From NCBI RefSeq assembly GCF_002000085.1, contig NZ_MUZU01000009.1, forward strand, positions 1-64,000: 64,000 bases of DNA, in the 5' to 3' direction. How positions within the stretch are numbered: position 1 is the stretch's first letter; each line of letters opens with the position of its first letter. The position numbers and the translations under genes are program-made. The stretch comes from Pseudocolwellia agarivorans (GTDB lineage Bacteria; Pseudomonadota; Gammaproteobacteria; Enterobacterales; Alteromonadaceae). This document shows, piece by piece, positions 19,603-29,867 of this stretch. Under the pieces are notes generated by a model. That model was not told the origin of the DNA and did not search any database. It saw only the letters and a list, made by a program, of their open reading frames with translations.

Positions 19603-20582
19603 TCGGTTATCCCTTGATTATATAATGTAACGGTTGAACTAAATAATAAACGCCTAAAATTATCGCCACCCGCATTAAATACAGTCCCCCCCATTTGATA
19701 TGTATTATTATTCTCATAATTAGGGTCTGCTCTAATAGATCTAACTAAAACATAAAATTTTACAGCTAAAATTTTTGTATTATTAGTATTATCCCAATAA
19801 TCTCCAATCATATCAGCTGGTGCCATATAGCCATTAACGACGTCATCCCCATCAGTATCTACACCAAACATATAATGAACACGTTCAATACCTTCAACTA
19901 ATAAGTTAAAAGATATTGGTGTAGCTGTATTTTGTAATCGCCCTTGCATCAACACAGGAACAAAATTAGCGGTAGTGCCAATGCGATCATTTCGAATATA
20001 ATAAATATGATGCTGATATTCCCAAATTCGTGCATTGTTACTAACAAAAGGAATTGCCGCGGCACTTCCTGGAAATAAAGTAGCTTGAATATAACCTGCG
20101 TTCAAATAATAACGTTCATTATCAATCGCTCCGGGTAAAATGGGACGAGCGAGCACTCTTTTTATTTGCAAAACATCTGAACCAGGTACTGCATTATTTA
20201 TACAGCCACCAAGTATAGTCGCAGCTGTTACATTAGCAGCCCAAAGCGTTCTAAAATGAAAAAGATTACCTTGTGGAAAGCTGCTATTATTTTGTCCCCC
20301 TCCTATACAATCGCCAATGACAGGTGGGAGATCTGCCCCTGAATATACATCAGACGAAAAACTTAATTGTAAATCTCCCCAAAAATTTTGTCGTAATAAG
20401 TCATCAGTTAATATAGTAACAGCGAAACGTCCATTTTCTTGCAGCTCTCCTATGCTTGAAGTTTCTTGCGTGGTGGTTTTCATTCCTACAAAAACACTTA
20501 ACACCCCGCCAATCAATACTAACCCTATAGCTAAAGCTACAAAAATTTCTAAAAGTGTAAATCCATTTTGTTTTTTAATCAT
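19593..20582 (-). CDS. pilW: Type IV minor pilin PilW
   Basis: 329-aa prepilin-like protein. It has the leader MIKKQNG, then FTLLEIFVALAIGLVLIGGV with Glu5, followed by the family motif QENGRFA...L..DLRQ-type (here ELQENGRFAVTILTDDLLRQ) and a large C-terminal globular domain. Position between pilV and pilX is the canonical order. It overlaps pilX by 10 bases. Confidence 0.9.
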   Translation of the reverse strand: MIKKQNGFTLLEIFVALAIGLVLIGGVLSVFVGMKTTTQETSSIGELQENGRFAVTILTDDLLRQNFWGDLQLSFSSDVYSGADLPPVIGDCIGGGQNNSSFPQGNLFHFRTLWAANVTAATILGGCINNAVPGSDVLQIKRVLARPILPGAIDNERYYLNAGYIQATLFPGSAAAIPFVSNNARIWEYQHHIYYIRNDRIGTTANFVPVLMQGRLQNTATPISFNLLVEGIERVHYMFGVDTDGDDVVNGYMAPADMIGDYWDNTNNTKILAVKFYVLVRSIRADPNYENNNTYQMGGTVFNAGGDNFRRLLFSSTVTLYNQGITEWQ

Positions 20583-20590
20583 ATAAGCCT

Positions 20591-21190
20591 CTAAAAAATA
20601 AATGCATCTACGACAATTTGTCTACGTTTAGTACTTGTAGTACCACATCCGCTTCCAAATGTTGTATTAAATTTAGCACCGTCTGATGTTTCTTCCCGCC
20701 CTTCCCAACTAATAGCAACTGAGACAGCATTATTTACATGTTCAATACAGGCAACAACACCAGTTAAGCCACCATTACCTTTCGATAAATTTTGTACATC
20801 TTTGCCAATTAAGCTTTGTTCCCACTCGTACAAGTCGTTAGCTGTTAGTTCAGCGGCGTTGCATAAAGCTGTTGGTCTATCACAACGAACTGCTGGTGCA
20901 GTAAGAGGAGTAACACCATAAGTACCGTTATAACCATCAAGTACATTGAGTCCCACGGTTGCATCATTTCCTCGCATACGTTCAATAATATTTTGTGCTA
21001 AAGAAGAAGCCATAGAACGCTGCATAGCATCAAAACTGCCCTTTTTAGCTGAAGCTTGCATAGCTACAGCGCCTAAAATACCTGTAGATAAAATAAATAA
21101 AGCGACAAGAACTTCAATTAAGGTCATCCCCATAAAAGAAGTTTTTTTAAGCCGACACTGTTTATAAGGTCGTGAATTATAAAGCCGCAA
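20591..21190 (-). CDS. pilV: Type IV minor pilin PilV
   Basis: 199-aa minor pilin with cleavage site FMG before MTLIEVLVALFILSTGILG, and the family motif QASAKKGSFDAMQRS...A..L...I.ERMR. The start is TTG at 21190, supported by a strong Shine-Dalgarno AAGGAG seven bases upstream; this gives a leader of about 21 residues, longer than usual. It is the first gene of the pilVWXY1E operon and lies behind a structured leader of about 200 nt. Confidence 0.88.
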   Translation of the reverse strand: MRLYNSRPYKQCRLKKTSFMGMTLIEVLVALFILSTGILGAVAMQASAKKGSFDAMQRSMASSLAQNIIERMRGNDATVGLNVLDGYNGTYGVTPLTAPAVRCDRPTALCNAAELTANDLYEWEQSLIGKDVQNLSKGNGGLTGVVACIEHVNNAVSVAISWEGREETSDGAKFNTTFGSGCGTTSTKRRQIVVDAFIF

Positions 21191-21197
21191 AATTATT

Positions 21198-21203
21198 CTC
21201 CTT
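21198..21203 (-). promoter_or_regulatory. strong ribosome binding site that fixes the TTG start of pilV
   Basis: On the minus strand AAGGAG is followed by AATAATT and then TTG. No ATG or GTG is placed better. The Shine-Dalgarno lies in a small inverted repeat (TCTCC/GGAGA with a 2-nt centre), so it could be weakly sequestered. Confidence 0.7.
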
Positions 21204-21243
21204 GGAGATCAAAAATTTTATATTACTAAAATACTGAAAAGTT

Positions 21244-21386
21244 ATACGGATATTGAAAGGGGACTTTGATAGCGGCAATAGTGCGCCAAAGCTTTTAATT
21301 ACATTGATTAAAAGCTTTAAAAGAACATCATATGTGTTAAAAATCACTAATGTGAACCGCATTAACTCATACCTTAATATCCGTAT
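21244..21386 (-). repeat. nested inverted repeats in the pilV leader
   Basis: ATACGGATATT (21244-21254) pairs perfectly with AATATCCGTAT (21376-21386). Inside, AAAGCTTTTAAT (21288-21299) pairs perfectly with ATTAAAAGCTTT (21307-21318) around a 7-nt loop. The element lies between the predicted promoter (21401-21429) and the pilV start, so its RNA would fold in the 5' leader. The outer arm also occurs elsewhere in the window (45693), so it may be a small mobile repeat. Confidence 0.6.
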
Positions 21387-21400
21387 TTAAGCAGCATTCC

Positions 21401-21429
21401 ATTATATGCCATGTGATGACTACTTACAA
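21401..21429 (-). promoter_or_regulatory. promoter of the pilVWXY1E operon
   Basis: On the minus strand TTGTAA (21424-21429), a 17-bp spacer and a perfect TATAAT (21401-21406) form a good sigma-70 promoter. Predicted start is near 21394, giving a leader of about 200 nt before pilV. Confidence 0.65.
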
Positions 21430-21510
21430 TTTATACAATAAAAACCTAGACTTACATTATATACAATATACACAAGCCTATTTTATGTTTAATTTTTAAA
21501 CAACCTAAGG

Positions 21511-22440
21511 TTAACGCAATTCTAGTGGAACTGCAAATACTGTATTTTCTTCCCTCCCAGGATACTCAACAACTTCTTTTCCTCCGTAATTTTTTAATCT
21601 TTCAATGACTTGATTAACTAAAATTTCCGGAGCTGATGCACCTGCAGTTACACCCACTTTATTAATATTATCTATCCAACTAGGTACTATATCTTCAGCC
21701 GTATCTATTAAATAAGATGTGGTTCCCATTTTTTCAGCAAGCTCTCTCAATCGATTTGAATTAGAACTATTTTTTGCTCCAACAACTAAAAGTAAATCAA
21801 CTTGATTCGCAATTGAGCGTACTGCATCTTGTCTATTTTGCGTTGCATAACAAATGTCGTCTTTTCTAGGTCCTTCAATATTTTTATATTTCTTCTGCAA
21901 AGCGTCTATAACATCACTCGTATCATCTACCGATAATGTTGTTTGGCTACAAAAATAAAGTTCGTCTGAATTTTTAACGTTTAGTTTTTCAACATCACAT
22001 GCTGATTCAACTAAATAAATTCCACCGGTTTCACTTTCGTATTGTCCCATTGTACCTTCAACTTCAGGGTGACCAGCATGGCCTATAAGAATACATTCAA
22101 CATTTTTACGACTTGCACGAGAAACTTCCATATGTACTTTCGTTACTAATGGGCATGTCGCATCAAAAACTTTTAAACCACGATCTTTAGCTTTGTTTCG
22201 CACAGCTTTTGATACACCATGCGCACTAAAAATCACCGTGCTATCGTCAGGTATTTCATCAAGTTCATCAACAAAAACTGCTCCTCGTTGCTTTAAGCCA
22301 TTAACAACAAATTTATTATGAACAACTTCATGGCGTACATAGATAGGTGCATCAAATAGATCGAGTGCTCTGTCAACAATGCTAATAGCTCGATCAACAC
22401 CGGCACAAAAACCTCTAGGGTTTGCTAATATAATTTCCAT
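21511..22440 (-). CDS. ispH: 4-hydroxy-3-methylbut-2-enyl diphosphate reductase IspH
   Basis: Last enzyme of the MEP isoprenoid pathway: reduces HMBPP to IPP and DMAPP with a [4Fe-4S] cluster. 309 aa. The three cluster cysteines are visible in NPRGFCAGV (Cys12), DATCPLV (~Cys96) and DDICYATQ (~Cys197), and the substrate-binding TxxG/SNSxR features are present (SSNSNRL). It is the last gene of the murJ-ribF-ileS-lspA-fkpB-ispH run, with a 23-bp gap to fkpB. Confidence 0.97.
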   Translation of the reverse strand: MEIILANPRGFCAGVDRAISIVDRALDLFDAPIYVRHEVVHNKFVVNGLKQRGAVFVDELDEIPDDSTVIFSAHGVSKAVRNKAKDRGLKVFDATCPLVTKVHMEVSRASRKNVECILIGHAGHPEVEGTMGQYESETGGIYLVESACDVEKLNVKNSDELYFCSQTTLSVDDTSDVIDALQKKYKNIEGPRKDDICYATQNRQDAVRSIANQVDLLLVVGAKNSSNSNRLRELAEKMGTTSYLIDTAEDIVPSWIDNINKVGVTAGASAPEILVNQVIERLKNYGGKEVVEYPGREENTVFAVPLELR

Positions 22441-22463
22441 TGGTATTCTCTAATTGTTCGTAT

Positions 22464-22895
22464 CTATTGAATTTCTACTACGTCGATAACAAAAGTGACG
22501 GCTTGACCAGCTAATGGATGATTAAAGTCAACGGTAACTGATGAACCTGAAACGTCGGTGATCATACCAGGCAATTCACCACCTGGTTGTGTAAACGTTA
22601 TTATATTGCCAACTTTAGCGGGTGTTTCACTATCAAACTTTGTGATATCAACATAATGAATATTATCAGGGTTTTTATCACCAAATGCGTCTATGGACTG
22701 AAGTGTAAACTCTTTAGACTCTCCAACTTTTAAACCCAGTAGATTCGCTTCAAATGCTGGAGAAATGCTTTGATCACCCATAATTATTTTAGCGGGTTTA
22801 TTATTTACTTTTGTGCTATCTGCTGCAGAACCATCAGCAAGCTTCATTGTTATATGTACAATTATTTGAGAACTTTCATTAATAACTTTAGTCAT
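22464..22895 (-). CDS. fkpB: FKBP-type peptidyl-prolyl isomerase FkpB (SlpA)
   Basis: 143-aa SlyD-like FKBP. It catalyses cis-trans proline isomerisation in the cytoplasm. Seen: the split FKBP domain with the inserted 'flap' region, VGESKEFTLQSIDAFGDKN..., FNHPLAGQAVTF near residues 120-132, and no His-rich SlyD tail. Located between lspA and ispH, the same place as in E. coli. Confidence 0.94.
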   Translation of the reverse strand: MTKVINESSQIIVHITMKLADGSAADSTKVNNKPAKIIMGDQSISPAFEANLLGLKVGESKEFTLQSIDAFGDKNPDNIHYVDITKFDSETPAKVGNIITFTQPGGELPGMITDVSGSSVTVDFNHPLAGQAVTFVIDVVEIQ

Positions 22896-22926
22896 GATTT
22901 GCCTTTTATACTACTAAATATTTCTG

Positions 22927-23433
22927 CTACTTTTTACTCGTAGGGCTTTCTTTATCGCTATTTTTGAATGAATCAAAAATCATTAAAGCTGCACCTATAA
23001 AAATCATAGAATCTGCAACATTAAATGCTGGCCAATGATTATTACCAATATAAAAATCTAAGAAATCGATAACATAGCCAAATAGCACTCTATCAATTAA
23101 GTTTCCTAAAGCGCCACTTAATAATAAAGCAAAAGCAACGCTTAATAACTTTTTATCTTTAGGAGTTTTAGCTAACCAAATAATAAATACAATACTGGCT
23201 ATAGCTGCTATAGAAGTAAAAAACCATCTTTGCCAACCACCTTGATCAGCTAAAAAACTAAAGGCCGCACCTAAATTATGTACATAAGTGATACTAAAAA
23301 AAGAAAGTACTTGAATTGATTCATAAAGCTCCATAGAGCCAACAACTTGATGCTTAGTAACTTGATCTACAACTAAACACAACAGGGTTAACCACAACCA
23401 ACTCAACCCCGTATTCATTACATTTTTTATCAT
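22927..23433 (-). CDS. lspA: Lipoprotein signal peptidase (signal peptidase II)
   Basis: Aspartyl protease of the inner membrane that removes signal peptides from prolipoproteins after the lipobox. 168 aa, four hydrophobic segments, with family motifs DQVTKHQVV, NLGAAFSFL, GNLIDRVLFGYVIDFLDF and FNVADSMIFIG; the Asp residues of VIDF and VADS are the catalytic dyad. A hairpin precedes it, after ileS. Confidence 0.96.
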   Translation of the reverse strand: MIKNVMNTGLSWLWLTLLCLVVDQVTKHQVVGSMELYESIQVLSFFSITYVHNLGAAFSFLADQGGWQRWFFTSIAAIASIVFIIWLAKTPKDKKLLSVAFALLLSGALGNLIDRVLFGYVIDFLDFYIGNNHWPAFNVADSMIFIGAALMIFDSFKNSDKESPTSKK

Positions 23434-23478
23434 TGAAAACTAAACCTTATTAAATAATTAAAGGAGTATAGATGTAAA

Positions 23479-23511
23479 ATAAGCGTAAATTAATAAATAA
23501 TATACGCTTAT
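23479..23511 (-). terminator. hairpin between ileS and lspA
   Basis: ATAAGCGTA (23479-23487) pairs with TACGCTTAT (23503-23511). On the minus strand it is followed by TTTTACAT. It could partially separate lspA-fkpB-ispH from ileS, or act as an RNA-processing site inside the operon. Confidence 0.45.
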
Positions 23512-23582
23512 TTTTCTCTTTTATATTTAACCACGTTGTGTACTGTTAAATATTATAAATTGTGTAAGTAAATACAAAAGTT

Positions 23583-26420
23583 TTATGCAAACTTACGTTC
23601 TTCACCTAAACCATCTACGTTAGTTACACAACGACCACATAACTCAAGATGTGCTTCTATTTGACCAACATCATCAGTAAAGTGCCAACAACGATCACAT
23701 TTACTACCCGATGCTGGAGCAACTGATAACCATAATCCTTCAATATCTGTTTCTATCATTCCTTCAGGTGCTGAAGTTACAAGTTCAACGGTCGCTGCGG
23801 AAGTAATTAAAACAAAGCGTAATTCTTCTTCTAATTGCTTTAATTTACTCACAATACTTTCAGTGGCATAAATAGTTACTGCGGCTTCTAGTGCTTTACC
23901 TACTTTTTTATCTTTACGTGCAGCTTCTAAAGCTTTATTAACTTCTGTTTTAATTAATAAAATTTCAGCCCAGTAATCATCACCTAAACATGAATTTTCA
24001 GGTAACTTAGCTAAGCCATCAAACCAAACATCAGTAAATACAAATTCATCTCTTATAGTATTAGCTGGTGTTGGTAAGGCTTGCCAAATTTCTTGAGCTG
24101 TAAACGATAAAATAGGAGCCATCCAACGTGTCATAGCTTCTGCAATTAAATACATAGCTGTTTGACATGAACGGCGAGCCAAGCTATCGCCTTTAGCTGT
24201 GTACTGTCTATCTTTAATAATATCAAGGTAGAAGCCACCTAATTCAGTTGTACAGAAGTTCATTAATTTATGAACAACAACATGAAATTCGTATTCGTTA
24301 TACGCTTTTTCAATATCTTCTTGAAGTTGTGCAGCCTGCCCTACTACCCAACGATCTAAAGCAACCATGTCATCTAAAGCAACTGAGTGTGCTTTAGGAT
24401 CAAACCCATTTAAATTAGATAATAAGAAGCGTGAGGTATTACGGATTCTTCTATAAGCATCAGCTTGACGTTTAAATATTTCGTCAGACACCGTTATTTC
24501 TTGCGTATAGTTAACTGAAGCTACCCAAAGCCTTAATATATCTGCGCCTAATTTATTAGTAATTTGAGCAGGAGTAATAACATTCCCTAACGACTTAGAC
24601 ATTTTGTGGCCATTAACATCAACAGTAAAACCGTGTGTTAAGACTTCACGATAAGGCGCTTTACCTGTCATGGCGACTGAAGACATCATAGAAGACATAA
24701 ACCAACCTCTATGTTGATCTGCACCTTCTAAGTATAAATCAGCTATACCATCAAACTCTTCACGCGCATCAATAACCGTTGAATGTGTTGTACCAGAATC
24801 AAACCAAACATCTAATGTATCAGGTACTTTTACGAAATCATTGGCATCGTCACCAATAAGGTCTTTAGCTTCTAAATCAAACCATGCTTGAATACCCGAC
24901 TTTTCGACTTTTAGTGCAACTTCTTCGATGAGTTCAATACTACGAGGATGTAATGCACCAGTATCTTTATGAATAAATAGCGCAATAGGTACACCCCATG
25001 TACGTTGGCGAGAAATACACCAATCAGGACGTCCTTCTACCATAGATTCAATACGACTTTGGCCCCAATCAGGGATCCATTTTGTTTTTGCTATTTCACC
25101 TAAAGACTCTTTACGAAGCCCTTTTTTATCCATACTAATAAACCACTGAGGTGTAGCACGGAAAATTATTGGAGTTTTATGTCTCCAACAATGCGGGTAA
25201 GAATGTTCCATTGCATGGTGATGTAATAAAGCGCCTTTTTCTGTTAGTACTTCAACTACAGAGGCATTGGCTTTAAATACATGTTGTCCAGCAAATAAAG
25301 GAGTATCTTCAAGATAAACGCCATTTGCTCCAACAGGGTTATATATTTCTAAATTGTATTGTTTACTTACATTAAAATCGTCTACACCATGACCACCCGC
25401 TGTATGAACACACCCCGTACCTGAATCAGTTGTAACATGATCACCACAAACAACAGGAACAGATAAGTCATAAAATGGATGTTGTAATGAAACTAAATCG
25501 AGGTCTGAACCTTTACAAAAGCCTAGTGCATGATATTTACTAATACTATATCTATCCATACACGACTGTACAAGATCTGTAGCTAAAATTAATCTTTTTT
25601 TACCTGAATCCGTTTCGCATTGTACTAATGAGTATTCAACTCTAGGGTGAACAGAAACCGCACGGTTAGCTGGTAAAGTCCAAGGAGTAGTTGTCCAAAT
25701 AACAATAGATATATCCCCTTCGCCTACATGATTTTCAGGATGTGAAAATTTATCGGCAACACTCGTATCTTCAACTAAAAATTTAACGTCTATCGCAGGA
25801 GATTGCTTATCTTTATATTCAACTTCAGCCTCAGCTAAGGCAGAACCACAATCTGTACACCAATGAACAGGTTTAAAACCTTGTTGTAAATGTCCATTTT
25901 CAGCTATTTTGCCTAAAGCTCGAATAATGTTAGCTTCAGTACCAAAATCCATCGTTAAATAAGGCTTGTCCCAATCAGCGAAAACACCTAAACGTTTAAA
26001 GTCTTCTTTTTGACCATTAACTTGCTTAACAGCATATTCACGACATTTTTCTCTAAATTGAGCTGCTGTGACTTTATGACCAGGTTTACCTACTTTTTTC
26101 TCAACCATTAACTCAATAGGTAAACCATGACAATCCCACCCTGGAACATAAGGAGAATTGAAATCTGATAAGGTTTTAGATTTAACAATAATATCTTTTA
26201 AAATTTTATTTACTGAGTGTCCTAAATGAATATCACCGTTTGCATAAGGAGGTCCGTCATGCAAAATAAATGATTTCTTACCTTTTTTAGCTGCACGAAT
26301 TTTACCGTATAAATCTTTTTCGGCCCATTCTTTTAACATATTAGGTTCACGGTTTGCCATATTCCCTTTCATTGGAAATGAAGTATCCGGCAAATTCAAG
26401 GTATGCTTATAGTCACTCAT
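23583..26420 (-). CDS. ileS: Isoleucyl-tRNA synthetase
   Basis: Class I synthetase charging tRNA-Ile, with editing of misactivated valine. 945 aa, matching bacterial type-1 IleRS. It has the HIGH motif ([10 protein letters not shown], ~64), a CP1 editing domain (~210-400, with [12 protein letters not shown]), the KMSKS motif ([10 protein letters not shown], ~603), an anticodon-binding domain, and a C-terminal zinc finger CDRCWHF...CGRCVTN. Downstream of ribF by 92 bp. Confidence 0.98.
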   Translation of the reverse strand: MSDYKHTLNLPDTSFPMKGNMANREPNMLKEWAEKDLYGKIRAAKKGKKSFILHDGPPYANGDIHLGHSVNKILKDIIVKSKTLSDFNSPYVPGWDCHGLPIELMVEKKVGKPGHKVTAAQFREKCREYAVKQVNGQKEDFKRLGVFADWDKPYLTMDFGTEANIIRALGKIAENGHLQQGFKPVHWCTDCGSALAEAEVEYKDKQSPAIDVKFLVEDTSVADKFSHPENHVGEGDISIVIWTTTPWTLPANRAVSVHPRVEYSLVQCETDSGKKRLILATDLVQSCMDRYSISKYHALGFCKGSDLDLVSLQHPFYDLSVPVVCGDHVTTDSGTGCVHTAGGHGVDDFNVSKQYNLEIYNPVGANGVYLEDTPLFAGQHVFKANASVVEVLTEKGALLHHHAMEHSYPHCWRHKTPIIFRATPQWFISMDKKGLRKESLGEIAKTKWIPDWGQSRIESMVEGRPDWCISRQRTWGVPIALFIHKDTGALHPRSIELIEEVALKVEKSGIQAWFDLEAKDLIGDDANDFVKVPDTLDVWFDSGTTHSTVIDAREEFDGIADLYLEGADQHRGWFMSSMMSSVAMTGKAPYREVLTHGFTVDVNGHKMSKSLGNVITPAQITNKLGADILRLWVASVNYTQEITVSDEIFKRQADAYRRIRNTSRFLLSNLNGFDPKAHSVALDDMVALDRWVVGQAAQLQEDIEKAYNEYEFHVVVHKLMNFCTTELGGFYLDIIKDRQYTAKGDSLARRSCQTAMYLIAEAMTRWMAPILSFTAQEIWQALPTPANTIRDEFVFTDVWFDGLAKLPENSCLGDDYWAEILLIKTEVNKALEAARKDKKVGKALEAAVTIYATESIVSKLKQLEEELRFVLITSAATVELVTSAPEGMIETDIEGLWLSVAPASGSKCDRCWHFTDDVGQIEAHLELCGRCVTNVDGLGEERKFA

Positions 26421-26512
26421 TTAAATTTATATCCACTCGTATTTTAGTTAACGCCCAATCATTACATTGCAGCAGTTAATATTAAAAATTTAATAATATG
26501 TTGCGATTCACT

Positions 26513-27445
26513 CTATGTACTTAACTCAGCCACGTATTGAGACGCTAGTTCGCTATCAATAGCTATTTGGTTTGTTAAGTCAGAAAGAGAATCAAATTTC
26601 ATTTCTTTTCTTAATTTTTTCAGTAACACCACTTCGATTGTTTGACCATATAGATCAGAGTCAAAATCAAAAATGTGTACTTCAAGCTGTTGTCTTATAC
26701 CTGAAACTGTAGGTCTCGATCCTATATTAGCAACACCAAAATACAGCCCGAGATTCGTTTTTACTTTAACAACATATACCCCATTTACAGGTGATACACG
26801 CCTTTTCAATTTTACGTTAGCCGTAGGAAAACCTAACTGACGCCCTCTTTTGTCACCATGAAAAACTCGACCTATTATAGAATAAGGCCTACCAAGCATA
26901 ACTTCTGCTTGTTCTAAATCATCTGTTTCAAGTGCTTGCCTAATTTCAGTACTACTGATCCTTTGATCTAATATTTTGTAACTTGCCGTATCAGACACAT
27001 TAAAGTGAGATGTTTTTCCAGCCTTACGTAACATTTCATAATTACCTTCTCGATTTTTACCAAATCGGAAATCGTCGCCTACAATCAAACTTTTAATGCC
27101 TAATTTGTTAACTAGCAACTCTTTAATAAAGTTCTCAGCTGACTGTGTAGCAAATTTAGCATTAAAATTAACGCAAATTAAACGCTCCACACCTAACGAC
27201 TTTAATAATGTATATTTATCTCTTAGCCTACATAATCTCGCAGGTGCAGTCTCTGGAGAAAATAATTCTTGCGGCTGAGGTTCGAAAACCATAACAGCAG
27301 CTGTACAGTTAAGCTCTTTCGCTTGTTTAATTAACGCTTGTATAACTTGCTTATGTCCTAAATGAACACCATCAAAATTCCCTATCGTTAGCACGCAGCC
27401 ATGATGCTCGGGTTGTATATTATGAATACCGCGTATTAACTGCAT
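26513..27445 (-). CDS. ribF: Bifunctional riboflavin kinase / FMN adenylyltransferase
   Basis: Phosphorylates riboflavin to FMN and adenylylates FMN to FAD. 310 aa: nucleotidyltransferase domain (~1-185, with TIGNFDGVHLGHKQ at ~21 and the ISSTEIR motif at ~163) followed by the riboflavin kinase barrel (~186-310, with GRQLGFPTANV and VYVVKV). The order murJ-ribF-ileS is partly conserved in gammaproteobacteria. No FMN riboswitch was seen ahead of it. Confidence 0.96.
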   Translation of the reverse strand: MQLIRGIHNIQPEHHGCVLTIGNFDGVHLGHKQVIQALIKQAKELNCTAAVMVFEPQPQELFSPETAPARLCRLRDKYTLLKSLGVERLICVNFNAKFATQSAENFIKELLVNKLGIKSLIVGDDFRFGKNREGNYEMLRKAGKTSHFNVSDTASYKILDQRISSTEIRQALETDDLEQAEVMLGRPYSIIGRVFHGDKRGRQLGFPTANVKLKRRVSPVNGVYVVKVKTNLGLYFGVANIGSRPTVSGIRQQLEVHIFDFDSDLYGQTIEVVLLKKLRKEMKFDSLSDLTNQIAIDSELASQYVAELST

Positions 27446-27589
27446 TTATTAAGGAAACCTTTTTACTAAACTTTTGTTAGACTTTATTTATATACAAGGA
27501 AAAACCGACGAATTATATATTACTCAACCATAAGAATCAGCATCTGAACGCAATTTCATCAAATTTATTTACGATTAGTTGTAGTTAGC

Positions 27590-29164
27590 CTATAACTGAG
27601 TATGCACTTTAATATCCTTAGTTCTTATACCCAATGCAACAATAGATATAAAATAACTAATAACACCTAACCCTATACATGTACCAAGCTGAATAAGTTG
27701 TTCTAATTTAGTCATACTCAACCATTCTATAAACGGAGGTGAAATAATATAAACCACTCCCCCCATAATTCCAGCTGAAATCATGATACGAGCCATAAAC
27801 CACCATGCACTATTCGTTATGTTAAATACTTTTTGGTTTTTCAATCCGCGGTATAACATAAACGCATTTAACGAAGCTGACATGGTTGTTGCGATAGCTA
27901 ACCCCACATACCCAAAGAAAGGAGCCAACATTAAATTAAATGCCATATTAGCCACCATAGCCTTAATACCAATAATGACTGGAGTTTTAGTATCTTGTCT
28001 TGCGTAATAGGCAGGAGCTAAAATTTTAATAAACATGAAACTTATTAGCCCAGATAAATAAGCAAAAAGCGCATACGATACATTTATGACAGTTTGCTCA
28101 GAAAATTCTCCTCGCATAAACAAAACCATTACAATAGGCTGAGCCAACACCATTAAGCCAGCCAAAGCTGGCCAACCAAATAAAGAGACTATTTTAAGCC
28201 CCCACTCAACCGTACTTTTAAATTCTTGTGAATTTTGTTTGGCGTGTAATTTAGATAAACTAGGTAAAATTACCGTTGCTATGCCAATACCAAATAACCC
28301 CAAAGGAAACTCTAGAAGTCTATCCGCATAATATAACCAACTAATCGACCCTGTAACCAATACACTCGCTATTAATGTATCAAGCAATAGATTGATTTGT
28401 GTAACCGACACACCAAATAATGCAGGTACAATCAATTTTCTAATTTTAGTTACACCTTCAGCTTTCCATGCCCACTTAGGTTTAACCAAAGCTCCAGCTT
28501 GTATTAAAAAAGGTATTTGAAATAAAAACTGAACAACACCACCTATAAATACACCTATAGCAAGTGCATAAGCAGGGTTAGGCATCGATGAAGAAAGAAA
28601 TATAGCACAACAGATAATACAAACATTAAGTAAAACAGGTGTAAAAGACGAAACAGCAAACTTACCAACAGTATTCAAAATCGCCCCAGCTAAAGCTGTA
28701 AAACTTACAAAAAACAAATAAGGAAACGTAATTTTCAATAAAATTGAAGCTAATTCAAATTGTTCAGCTTTAGGTCCATCATGTAACCAATCCCAAAACC
28801 AGCCAAAGCCAAACAAAATAACAAATACAGGAGATGCAATCACACCAACAAGTGTAACTAAAGTAACTAAAACGCCTAAAGTACCTGACACTTGTGCGAT
28901 AAGTTGCCGTGTTTCAGGCCCCAATTTATCGCCGTCTTTTGCATGATATTCGCTTAAAACAGGTACAAAGGCTTGAGCAAAAGCACCTTCGGCAAATAAT
29001 CTCCGTAAAAAGTTAGGGATCTTATTTGCAAAAAAGAATACGTCTGCCGCAACACCAGCCCCCATAACATTCGCAATAACAACATCTCTTATTAAACCTA
29101 ATACTCGAGAAACGAGTGTCATAATGCTAACAATCAATCCTGATTTTATGAGTTTTTTACTCAA
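27590..29164 (-). CDS. murJ: Lipid II flippase MurJ
   Basis: MOP-superfamily membrane transporter that moves lipid II to the periplasmic face for cell-wall synthesis. 524 aa, about 14 hydrophobic segments; SRVLGLIRD (~19-27) near the N-terminus and RRLFAEGAFAQAFVPVLSEY (~54) are family hallmarks, and Arg18/Arg24-region basics are kept. The start is TTG at 29164 with AGGA eight bases upstream. It diverges from rpsT, as in many Gammaproteobacteria. Confidence 0.96.
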   Translation of the reverse strand: MSKKLIKSGLIVSIMTLVSRVLGLIRDVVIANVMGAGVAADVFFFANKIPNFLRRLFAEGAFAQAFVPVLSEYHAKDGDKLGPETRQLIAQVSGTLGVLVTLVTLVGVIASPVFVILFGFGWFWDWLHDGPKAEQFELASILLKITFPYLFFVSFTALAGAILNTVGKFAVSSFTPVLLNVCIICCAIFLSSSMPNPAYALAIGVFIGGVVQFLFQIPFLIQAGALVKPKWAWKAEGVTKIRKLIVPALFGVSVTQINLLLDTLIASVLVTGSISWLYYADRLLEFPLGLFGIGIATVILPSLSKLHAKQNSQEFKSTVEWGLKIVSLFGWPALAGLMVLAQPIVMVLFMRGEFSEQTVINVSYALFAYLSGLISFMFIKILAPAYYARQDTKTPVIIGIKAMVANMAFNLMLAPFFGYVGLAIATTMSASLNAFMLYRGLKNQKVFNITNSAWWFMARIMISAGIMGGVVYIISPPFIEWLSMTKLEQLIQLGTCIGLGVISYFISIVALGIRTKDIKVHTQL

Positions 29165-29355
29165 AATTTATTTCCTACACCGCGATTTATAATGATTCAA
29201 GGTAAGTTCTTATTATGCGTTTTTTTAATAAGCAGAAACAAGCGTTTAAATTAACTTAAACACCTATTTCAAAAAGTATATGTTAAAATAGATATTCTCC
29301 CCTTTCGTTTAGTTTTCAATTTAAACCTAAATATTAAAAATTAAAGCGAAAGGGT

Positions 29356-29384
29356 TTGACAAACGCCTTTAAAACAGGCATATT
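29356..29384 (+). promoter_or_regulatory. rpsT promoter
   Basis: TTGACA (29356-29361), 17-bp spacer and CATATT (29379-29384), about 50 bp before the rpsT start. The -35 is perfect and the -10 matches 4 of 6. Confidence 0.6.
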
Positions 29385-29432
29385 TCGTCGCCTTAAATCT
29401 AGGCAATATTTATTCAATTTTAGGAGTTCACC

Positions 29433-29693
29433 TTGGCTAACTCAAAGTCTGCTAAGAAGCGCGCAGTACAATCTGAAAAGCGCCGTCAACACAATGCAAG
29501 CCGTCGCTCAATGATGCGCACATTACTTAAAAAAGTAATTGGTGCTATCGAAGCCGGTGACAAAGATACAGCAACTAAAGAATTTGCTGCTGCAACACCA
29601 ATTTTAGATCGTTACGCAAGTAAAGGTCTTATTCATAAAAATAAAGCTGCTCGTAGCAAAAGTCGTTTAAACGCTGCTATTAAAGCTCTTTAA
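29433..29693 (+). CDS. rpsT: 30S ribosomal protein S20
   Basis: 86-aa primary binding protein of the 16S 5' domain, starting [10 protein letters not shown] after the initiator, with the RNA-binding Lys/Arg-rich helices throughout. The start is TTG at 29433 with AGGAG about 7 bases upstream. E. coli rpsT also starts with UUG, a feature of its translational autoregulation. A strong terminator follows the gene. Confidence 0.98.
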   Translation: MANSKSAKKRAVQSEKRRQHNASRRSMMRTLLKKVIGAIEAGDKDTATKEFAAATPILDRYASKGLIHKNKAARSKSRLNAAIKAL

Positions 29694-29709
29694 TTTTTAT
29701 AAAGATTTT

Positions 29710-29736
29710 AAAAAACCGACATTTGTCGGTTTTTTT
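29710..29736 (+). terminator. rpsT terminator
   Basis: ACCGAC/GTCGGT stem with a 4-nt loop, flanked by A and T runs and followed by a run of T; a classical intrinsic terminator 17 bases after the stop. Confidence 0.9.
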
Positions 29737-29814
29737 ATATCTAAAATTTACTTATCTTACGCAAAGTAAAAGTTATAATTTAAAGAGCAATAGTTAGCTA
29801 GACAAAGCTTAGTA

Positions 29815-29842
29815 ATAAAAAAGGAAGCTAAAAAGCTCCCTT
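29815..29842 (-). terminator. terminator of the DUF3010 gene
   Basis: On the minus strand GGGAGCT (29834-29840) pairs, with one G-U, with AGCTTCC (29823-29829) around TTTT, followed by TTTTTTATT. It lies 26 bases after the stop. Confidence 0.75.
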
Positions 29843-29867
29843 CAAATTTATGTATTTAAATTAAAAG

